Source: Mesostigma viride (Eukaryota > Streptophyta > Mesostigmatophyceae > Mesostigmatales > Mesostigmataceae). Taken from it: DNA of 51,594 nt. Below the pieces are notes generated by a model. It did no database searches. It worked only from the letters and a program-made list of their open reading frames with translations, and was not told the origin of the DNA. Positions 22,853 through 30,140 of the stretch are shown piece after piece (within the stretch, counting starts at the first letter, position 1; every line of letters starts with the position of its first letter). The translations under genes were made by a program, and so were the position numbers. The stretch lies in the NCBI GenBank assembly GCA_009746045.1, contig RPFO01001227.1, forward strand, positions 1 to 51,594. The letters run 5' to 3'.

Positions 22853-24554
22853 CCCCTAAATGGTCTTGCTGCCGATTTTCCGCCAAAAAGTGACTTACAG
22901 CCGATTTGTCGGCACCTACTCGGGGGACCAGTTTGCGAGAATACCATTGGGAATTAGGAAACGTTTAGCTGAGAAGAATGAAAGTTTATAAGTTTCTCCA
23001 GAACATGATACTAGGGTTTGCTATATTTTGACCAATTAGTTTAACAGGTGTTCCAGACCGTCAAAGTACAGGGGGTCAGGGTACTTTTTCACGTACAACG
23101 TGCATTCCGGAAAACGACGACCTGGCCATGGCGGCTTGCGCCCACGCATGGCATTTACGTTTGCGTTCGAATTTTCTGGCCAAACTTAGGATATTGATTT
23201 TATACGTCCTAAAGATCATACAGGCCAATTTTTGGTTCGCGGGAATGCCATTTGATAGGTGTCGGCAGCGTTCTTGCTGGAAAAAACTGCGATCAGGCCG
23301 GACGATAGAAACGTTGACAGCAATACCTTTCCTGCGTATTTTAAAGGACATATTGGTTTCTTTGTACTTTTTATGATGATTTGTAGTCGTAAACGTGCAA
23401 GGGTGGCCAGAAATCGCCGAATCCAGCGACCATGCTGCACAACTTTGGTGTGCCGAAATGCGCCATTTTGCGGCCACCGCCTGGGCCAAGGTAACGCCAT
23501 CCATGCCTGGTAAAGCTTAAGCATCGTTTTCCTATCGATGTTTGACGTTTATATATACGTTCTAGCTTGTGTAGCACATTCTTTTTGCATTATTCATGCT
23601 CTTTCTTGACCCTGGCCTGGCCCCTTTCTAAAACACCCTTCTTAGATGCTTCCCTCAGTCAGTTGACCTGCCACAGGGTGATGGTGATACGTTTTAGAGG
23701 CTGTATGGGTTTGAATACCTCCATATATGTTTGTTATACATTTCCCACACACATATTGCATGAGTGTGAGGCAGTTGGCTGGTCTCTGTGGCATCATCAA
23801 GCATGTAACCGGTGAGTAGAAGCTTCCCATTGTCAGCATGTGCCACCAGGTGTGCTGGCCATCACCTGGCAAGCTATAGCAGCTTAGGCCTAGTTTATCC
23901 TTGCTAGGGCAGGCTGAAATAGGCATAAAATCACTAGTTTGTTGGTGGCTGCCTCCTAGAATGCATGCCTTGCGTAGGGTATCCGTACCACGTTACCTAC
24001 GTGCATGGACAAGGTGGCACCTGCACATAGGTGCCATGTAAGGGCAGTGTGATGATGCAGTTATGTTTCCCCATCATTGTGGAAGGGAAATGTATTGTTT
24101 GGCATGGTTGGGGGCCATATTAGTAGGTATTAGTAGGTAGTATGCCCACTCCTACCCCCTTGGTTGCTTTTTACCAACGGTACCCCTATGGGCTGTACTG
24201 GGTGTAACTGCTGGTATACCCACCCAAATGATGACCCCAATGGCTCAAACTGTTCAGCAACTAATTGTTTATCATCCCTGAAGTGGTAGGTGCCTAGCTC
24301 TTACAACATAATTCAAAATGCACATTCTACCAAAAATGAAAACGCTCGTCTTGACCCCCCTGACTTTGACGGCAGTTATACATGGCCTACGATGAATATA
24401 TGTGAGGTTGTGATATATCACGGCTTAGGGCAACTCATGGACATGCTTGCCCCCCAAGGACAGCCATTGGATATTGCTAGGTTGTACAGGGGCTGGTTTA
24501 CAAAATAGGTGAGTTACTGCCGATTTATCGGCAGCATTTCCGCCCATTTAGGGG
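22853..24554. mobile_element. Non-autonomous piggyBac-like DNA transposon, 1702 bp (TSD TTAA)
   Basis: It is flanked by TTAA at 22849-22852 and 24555-24558. Terminal inverted repeats begin CCCCTAAATGG. Both ends carry TGCTGCCGAT near the tip and a subterminal palindrome: GCCGA-TTTG-TCGGC at 22900-22913 and CTGCCGAT-TT-ATCGGCAG at 24518-24533. The ORF1-only sister copy gives the empty site. TTAA targeting with C-rich ends is the piggyBac signature. No open frame resembles a DDD transposase, so it must be mobilised in trans. Confidence 0.85.
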
Positions 24555-24746
24555 TTAATTGGGGTCAGGCGATGCAGATGGCGAGGCGTTAAGCCCGGGG
24601 GGTTGCGGGACGACCACCAGTGCACGACTAGTATCATCGCCGCCTGCCGGACCTGATGGCGAAGCTGCAGCCTGAGCTGCAGACGTATTTTCATTGCCGA
24701 GCGCAGCCGCCAGGCTGCGTTGCGTCGAGGCGCGTTTGTTCGCCAT
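24555..24746 (-). pseudogene. ORF1p-like protein, N-terminal fragment (second copy)
   Basis: It begins MANKRASTQRSLAAALG and runs through an Ala/Ser/Pro-rich, basic region (VVVPQPPGLNASPSASPDPN) until the TTAA target of the DNA transposon. The first copy's start (20253) matches this one, which supports the ORF1 start. It is severed from the rest of the gene. Confidence 0.75.
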
Positions 24747-25226
24747 ATATTGCGTTTTAGATTCGGAAAATTATATCAGCATGTGCGTCTTAGAAAGACG
24801 AAGCGATAGTGATATTCACGGCTAAATTCGGTGCTCAAACGTGAAAGTTATGAGCTCCGACAGCCAATGATGGCTACCTGACGTGGCCGGAATGCGTGGC
24901 CGTCCACCCATTGAGACATCCCCATCTAGTGCTTAATGGTTGGGTAATGATGCAGACGATATTTGTTTAAAACTTTTGTGTAATTATTGTTTCTAATGAG
25001 ATTAGCATAGTACTCCGCGTGGCATGCCTTTGCGCATGACACGCAAGTACTTAATTAAGAGTTGGAAGACGATTCGGTCCAGGCTCACACGCCAGCCCCT
25101 GTGGGCAAGCCCCCCCCCCCCCTCAAGTTGAAGGGGCGCTTCAAATGATGGGTAGAGTAGTTAGGGCTTTCTAGATTAGATTAGCTTAGAGTTAAATTAG
25201 TTCGGTTTTGCGGCTTCGCCCACCTC

Positions 25227-27128
25227 CATTAAAATTAAATTAAATTATAACATGACTCCGTTGGGAGATCATGTAGCACATATTCCCGTGGATGGATGGA
25301 GGGGGGACAAAGCCGCGAAACCGAACTCATCTAACTCTAAGCTACTGAGATCTAATCTAGAAAACCCTACCTATTCTACTCAGCAAAGCGCCCCTTCCGC
25401 TTGGGGGGAGGGGGCTTGCCCACAGGGGCGGGCGTATGAGCCTGGACAATTTGGTCTTCTGGACACCTCTTCTTGTCCTGCATAGCAGTCCAAGCAAGAG
25501 AGAGGGAGTGAATGCGATGTTCAAACTGCGCTGGGACCACTAGGTCAGCCATCAACTGCTGTGGGTAGGTGCATGAAATCTTAGCCTATACCTTCTTAGG
25601 CCGGAATGTCCTTGGGGCCAGGCCAGGTCAGGATATGCCGCCCTGGCTGGCCAAGCTCTTGCCGCTGGGGGCCGGCCAGACCGAGGGCGGTGTCTACCTG
25701 GCTGGTGCGAGCAAGATGTCATACGAATGCTAATAATCCTACGCTGTCTAATCTCGTCCGAAATGCGAGGCATGCCCTGGTACAAAGATTCTAAAGACCT
25801 ATGCGTGGAAAGCCCTACATTTAGGGCCTGACGGAGCATCCTGGTTACCGTGCCGTTTAGCTTGGCCGCCAGCGTGTCCGTGAGCGTCCATGCCTCGGCG
25901 CCGTACGTGAGCACCGTGAGGACCAGGACCTTGAGGAGCATGCGCTTGCGGTGCTCGCCGAGGACCTTGGAGTGCCAGTAGTTTTTGAGCGAACGATGCC
26001 GAGCCCAGGCCGGCCAGGCCGATGCGGGTGTCCACATCGGCGGCGGTGTCAGGAAGCATGCTCCCCAGCAGTTTAAAGCGATCACGAATTAAACGGGACC
26101 TCCGTCCCGTCTAGCAGCCGTGGTAGCGACGGGCTACTGGAAGCCCCAATCACCGACCATGCATAGCCTCAGTTTTGACACTAATCTCCAACCCCACCGC
26201 CCGCGCCTCCAAGCCCAGACAGTCCAGCCAGGTCTGAATGTGCTCGGGGCGCGCGATGAGGGTGGTGTCGTCCACATAAATCAGGTCGGCCAGGCGGTAG
26301 CCAGTGCTAACCCCGCCATGCTCGCGCTCGTGAAGGATATGTCCAAGCCAGGCTCGAACCCCTTAAGAGCAGTAAAGCGCGCACGTGCCCGGCGCATGAC
26401 GTGATCCACGACAATAATGAACAGATATGCATGGGGACAGGACACAACCTTGCCTCACCCCGTGGTGAAGGGGGAATGGTGGGGTGGTGCCTTCCGCAGC
26501 TAGTCCGCACTACTGCCTGTGAGCCCTCATACAATCGACGAATGGCAGCAATAAACGCTGGTGGTACCCGATCCAGAGCTAGGATGGCCCAAAGAGCCGC
26601 CCTCCCAGAGGACCGTGTCAAAGGCCCTTGATATAGTCAACAAAAATGAAGACTAGCGGCAACTGTCAGGGCAATTAAGGCGACGCACCTCCTCCATCAA
26701 CCGGCGCGCGACAAACACAGCCATGACAGTGTTATACGCCCACGACGGAAAACCATCTGAGACTCACCCAGGTGTGGGTCCAGCCGCGCGGCGCGGAGCC
26801 GGTGCAGCTAGCATCATGCGCATGAAGACCTTCAGCGCGGCGCTCTGGAGGCAGACACCCCGATAGTTACCGGGGTCAGCAGCAGAGCCCTTCTTGTACA
26901 GCATGACTCGTCCGGATGGCCGTCTGCCACTCAGCAGGCGGAGGCTCATCAGAGAGCAGGACACGGTTGCAGAACGCCAGCAGAAGCTCCCTCACCGCAA
27001 GGTCAGGGTCTTCAGCAAACTCAGCCGAAAGGTGGTCGGCACCGACCGCCGCGTCGTACCGCAGGCAAGCAAGGGCGCCGTCCAATTCCTTCAAAGTGAC
27101 CTCCAGCAAGGGGTCCTAGTTCAAAGTG
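25227..27128 (-). mobile_element. LINE C: RT-bearing LINE in minus orientation (TSD ACCTCCAT)
   Basis: The tail (AAATT)n at 25227-25248 and hairpin at 25251-25275 (stem CTCC/GGAG, loop GTTG on the plus strand) form its 3' end. Its 5'-truncated end is near 27120. The 8-bp duplication ACCTCCAT flanks it (about 25218-25225 and 27130-27137). At the 5' edge, TCAAAGTGACCTCCA (27121-27135) repeats an internal LINE sequence at 27091-27105, suggesting template switching at integration. Confidence 0.75.
25560..27115 (-). pseudogene. LINE C reverse transcriptase, frameshifted
   Basis: Reading leftward: LEVTLKELDGALACLRYDAA (N-terminal fingers), KKGSAADPGNYRGVCLQSAAL, motif A FVDYIK near 26620-26645 followed by a stop, a motif B-like RQGCVLSP in a shifted frame near 26455, motif C LIYVDDTTLI near 26250-26280, and the thumb stretch RMLLKVLVLTVLTYGAEAWTL. 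A C-terminus with QPGRHILTW-type residues follows. Several stops and shifts inactivate it. It is related to, but distinct from, LINE A and B. Confidence 0.8.
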
Positions 27129-27190
27129 ACCTCCATCCATCCAGCAAGCGAATATGTGCTACATGATCTCCCAACGGGCTCACACTCGGG

Positions 27191-27399
27191 CAGCCTCCTG
27201 GTTTGTCTGTAATATGGAGGCAGATCGATGGTACGTAAGGATAGATGGCAAGTAGTGATGAAGGAGACCACCCCAAAGTCTGTGGGGGCTCCGCGTGTAC
27301 GCCGACCGCCGGCGTATGGCATTCATAGCGATTCGGGCCGTACGGGTGCCCACATGCAACCCTGTAACTAGGACCTAGATCGCTTACACCATCCATTCC
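27191..27399. other. Short unannotated interval between LINE copies
   Basis: No gene and no clear repeat are recognised. It lies between the end of LINE D and the target-site duplication of the next LINE insertion. Confidence 0.5.
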
Positions 27400-27409
27400 A
27401 TCCCATGTT

Positions 27410-27891
27410 AGGGCACCTAGCTCGCACCAACCAGGTAGACACCTCACGTGGCCCCCCCGCAGGACTGCGACCAGCTCAGCCTGGCCGGCACCTCCTGACG
27501 TGGGCCGGGCCCCCTGATGTTAGACGCCGCAAGGCCCGCACCTTCAAAGAATTACAGCTAGTAGAGGACATGGGGGGCCTCGGCCTCTCCGTGATTTGGA
27601 AGAAGATGATGGACAAGGCCAAGTGGGCCCAGGTCATAGAGGACAACGAGCCCCCCCCTGTGGGGAAGCGCCCGCGTGTGCAAACCCACGGGAGGCACGC
27701 CAGACAGCTCCCCTAGGGCCACGTGATGCTGTCTAGATAGATGTTGTAGTTAGTTGCTGTTAGATAGATGTCGTAGGTAGATGATGTAGATAGCTTAGAC
27801 CGGTAGGACTGTTTGCACGTACCACCCATCCATCCATCGGGGTTAATGCTCCGTGCCTCCCCAACGGGAGCACGCGAGTCAACATTAATTA
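27410..27891 (+). mobile_element. 5'-truncated LINE 3' end (TSD ATCCCATGTT)
   Basis: The 10-bp duplication lies at 27400-27409 and 27892-27901. It encodes the C-terminal tail of a LINE ORF (HLARTNQVDTSRG, QPGRHLLTWAGPPDV, GGLGLSVIWKKMMDKAKW, stop near 27714). A roughly 150-nt 3' UTR, the hairpin CGTG-c-CTCCC-CAAC-GGGAG-CACG and a short ATTA tail follow. This resembles the C-terminus of LINE C. Confidence 0.88.
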
Positions 27892-27901
27892 ATCCCATGT
27901 T

Positions 27902-28324
27902 CCCCTCCCATTGATCGAGGACTTATCAAAGAGACAACCAGCGCAGGCCAGAAATCGGGAGAATCCGGACCATGGTAGCTCGAGCCTGCCGTTATCTTTT
28001 CCGCGTTTTCGAGTCGTTCAGGATGATGAAGATGAATGGCGATGGAAATGTGTATCCTTGTGCATTGAAATTATGGCTGGCTTACGTGTGGAGCGACTAG
28101 ATGACCTAGACGGTGGGGCCGGAAACAGCATGCTTGATCAGGGCGTGTGTTTCTAGCCTAACTGGCCGGGAGTGTCTAGTGGTGAGCACCATTGCTGCGA
28201 TCGCTCTCCCACCATTTACGAGGAAATACCCGCAAATGGAAAACCACTGAAAAGGTCTAGCTCCATGTCCCCCTCCCATTGATCGAGGACTTATGCTCAC
28301 GTGACGCATGCAGTCACGTGTCTA
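27902..28324. other. Interval with a direct repeat and dispersed repeat
   Basis: The segment CCCCTCCCATTGATCGAGG plus ACTTAT occurs at about 27903-27927 and again near 28269-28293, 366 bp apart. A dispersed-repeat copy begins at 27924. No gene is recognised. Confidence 0.55.
27924..27989 (+). repeat. Dispersed repeat (GAGACAACC family), long copy
   Basis: TATCAAAGAGACAACC, AGCGCAGGCCAGAAATCGGG, AGAATCCGGACCATGG and TAGCTCGAGCCTGC follow in order, nearly identical over 60 bp to the copy at 36833-36898. Confidence 0.88.
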
Positions 28325-28664
28325 TTAATGAATTAATTAATCTCCCAACGGAGTCATGTTAAAGTTTTATTTCAATAGGAGGTGTCTTCCTAGTTGGCCT
28401 GTCCCCCCGGCAGAGCCCACAGCGGCATTCACTTGGTCTGTGCGGGCGCATGCAAGATGGCCGGCAAACTGGAGGCGGCGGTGTCGGATGGTATGGGTGA
28501 CAAGAGGGACCTCGCAGTAGAGCTCGGCCCGGAAGCCGTCGAGGATGTGACGGACCATTCTAGTGACGGTGCCATCAAGCTGCTTGCTCAGCGCCTGGTC
28601 CAGGGTCCACGCCTCGCAGCCGTAAAGGAGGATGCTGAGGACAAGGGCCTTAACAGAATGCCAT
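28325..28664 (-). mobile_element. Rearranged LINE A/B-family fragment
   Basis: Minus-strand LINE sequence (RHILDGFRAELYCE, HTIRHRRLQFAGHLAC, GQLGRHLLL and, further 5', the CEAWTLDQALS region) is joined at about 28375 to an ATTA tail and a CTCCCAACGGAG hairpin that point the other way. It lacks its own 3' end, so this is a truncated or recombined copy. Confidence 0.65.
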
Positions 28665-28676
28665 TAGAGCAATATA

Positions 28677-29138
28677 TTAATTAATTAATTAATTAGACTC
28701 GTGCTCCCGTTGGGGAGTCACGGAGCATTAACCCCGATGGATGGATGGATGGGTGCAAACATTACCGGTCTAATCTATCTACATTGGCTACATACTACAT
28801 CTGTCTAACAGCATTCTAACTACAACATCTATCTATAGGCAGCCGCACGCTGCCCTAGGGGGAGCTATCTGGCGTGCCTCCCGCGGGATTGCACACGCGG
28901 GCGCTTCCCCACTGGGGGGGGCTCGTTGTCCTCTATGACCTGGGCCCACTTGCCGGCCTTGTCCATCATCTTCTTCCAAATCACGGAGAGGCCTAGGCCC
29001 CCCATGTCCTCGACTAGCTGTTCTTTGAAGGTGCGGGCCTTGCGGCGTCTAACATCACTGGGCCCAGCCCACGTCAGGAGGTGCCGGCCAGGCTGGGCTG
29101 GTCGCAGTCCTGCGGGGGGGCCACGTGAGGTGTCTACC
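28677..29138 (-). mobile_element. 5'-truncated LINE 3' end (TSD TAGAGCAATATA)
   Basis: The 12-bp duplication lies at 28665-28676 and 29139-29150. It is the same family as the copy at 27410-27891 but in minus orientation. It has an (ATTA)n tail at about 28677-28694, the hairpin CGTG-CTCCC-GTTG-GGGAG-t-CACG at about 28699-28719, a 3' UTR and the C-terminal coding end. Confidence 0.88.
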
Positions 29139-29150
29139 TAGAGCAATATA

Positions 29151-29906
29151 ACATTGGTCTCAGCAGCAACAGCTGTAGGATGTTTATTCTTTAAAGATGC
29201 TGATATCCTACCAAAGCTATAAAAGGTCTGCTTGAGCAGCTTCCAGAGCACATGGCAGCTTGCCAATTTCTGCTGCACACATCCTTGTGCCGCGTAACCT
29301 CCAGAATCTCCCACATGCCTCATCCATCCTCCCCGTACACATCCATGTCCCAGCAATGGCGGTCAGAATTTGAGGATCGTTTCGAGCATTGGGCCGTTCT
29401 AGTCAGTCCAGTTGATGACATAATGCCAGCACATTCCTCCCTATCATAACCTTCTTGATGCCCTGGTCAGACTCCTACAGACAATCAGTGCTATCCAGCG
29501 AGATTATCCCTATCACTTGACGCTAACATCAATATTCGATACAGCCCAATACGATCTATTACTTTTCGAACCCGCCCATCCACACAAGCGTGGATATTCC
29601 CATTTCATAAGCATACCAGAGTTACCGAGTATACATCCTATGGCCTGCGCTGGTTGTCTCCTTGATACACATCCGATGCTTACTAGGAAAGAAGATCTCT
29701 CTCAAGCCCGCCTTGGCCTCACCGTGGCCCCACCCATGTCTAATCCGCCTCGGACACAAATTAAGTCGATTGCCAGATGGAGAGGACCCGACCATGGATG
29801 TGTCAGACCGATTTGTCGATTAATCCGACTTGAACACATTATTAGGCAAATAGATAGGGCCGGAAAGATAGGGCCACTGTCAATCACTGCCCGATTTATG
29901 AACGGA
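29151..29906. other. 3' flank of eIF2-gamma, with copies of its stop-codon region
   Basis: No gene is seen. The end of eIF2-gamma exon 8 (VSKAD-stop) is echoed on the minus strand near 29736-29775 (TCCGAGGCGGATTAG, reading SEAD-stop) and near 29812-29852 (TTCAAGTCGGATTAA, reading FKSD-stop). A dispersed-repeat copy lies at 29642-29667 on the minus strand. Confidence 0.65.
29642..29667 (-). repeat. Dispersed repeat (GAGACAACC family), short minus copy
   Basis: GGCCTGCGCTGGTTGTCTCC followed by TTGATA is the reverse complement of the common left part of this repeat family. Confidence 0.8.
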
Positions 29907-30140
29907 TCAATCCGCCTTGGACACGTCGAGTTCGAGACCCTTCTGGATCTGCCCCCACCCGATGAGCCGCCAGTGCTTCTCGACACGACGGCTGAGCGCA
30001 ATCTTCTCCCCCTCCTTGGTACACACGGGCGATGTGAGCTGCAGCTTTGCGAGGTCGTTCTTGACCGCAAGCACGCGCGCGCCCGTGCTCATGGAGCCGA
30101 TGTTAAGGAGGAGCACCTCGCCCTTGACCAGCTTGCTCAC
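29907..30140 (-). CDS. EIF2S3: eIF2-gamma exon 8 (domain III and stop)
   Basis: It encodes [60 protein letters not shown] and [17 protein letters not shown], with stop TGA at 29909-29907. Acceptor ACTTGCAG. Confidence 0.97.
   Translation of the reverse strand: MSKLVKGEVLLLNIGSMSTGARVLAVKNDLAKLQLTSPVCTKEGEKIALSRRVEKHWRLIGWGQIQKGLELDVSKAD

Larger units (their letters stand above)
21007..24915 (-). mobile_element. ORF1-only retroelement, second full-length copy (TSD ACATCCCCAT), with SINE and DNA transposon inside
   Basis: The 10-bp target-site duplication lies at 20997-21006 and 24916-24925, at the stop codon of LINE B. After removing the nested SINE and the TTAA element, the copy is about 2.0 kb and matches the copy at 18431-20422, including its 5' leader (CATATTGC-GAATCTAAAACG region) and 3' hairpin plus (ATTA)n tail. 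ORF1 starts at 24746 and is resumed left of the DNA transposon, down to about 21680, with late frameshifts. Confidence 0.88.
15806..25056 (+). mobile_element. LINE B: 5'-truncated non-LTR retrotransposon, about 1.27 kb, split by nested insertions
   Basis: Plus-strand pieces at 15806-15921, 16754-16860, 18086-18430, 20435-21006 and 24926-25056 join, once insertions and one copy of each duplication are removed, into a single LINE 3' half. It has RT motif C (YADDTTLVETPESAQ), the stretch RILFKALVLSILLYGCEAWTL typical of non-LTR RT thumbs, and a C-terminal region with HRRLLFAGH. The 3' UTR ends in a GCATG hairpin and a short tail. The frame is broken in several places, so it is inactive. The RTE/L1 assignment is not resolved. 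Its own target-site duplication is not apparent. Confidence 0.85.
25057..27190 (+). mobile_element. LINE D: plus-oriented LINE 3' UTR split by LINE C
   Basis: The segment 25057-25226 (ending CCCACCTCCAT) continues at about 27128-27165 (ACCTCCATCCATCC, then the ATGTGCTACATGAT-CTCCCAACGG end). It interrupts nothing recognisable. Its 25078-25212 portion is an inverted copy of 25304-25447 in LINE C, because the two LINEs are of one family in opposite orientation. Confidence 0.65.

Noticed and set aside
23076-23504. Minus-strand open frame inside the TTAA element as a transposase
   Set aside because: It shows no DDD/DDE pattern or piggyBac-like motifs and is much too short.
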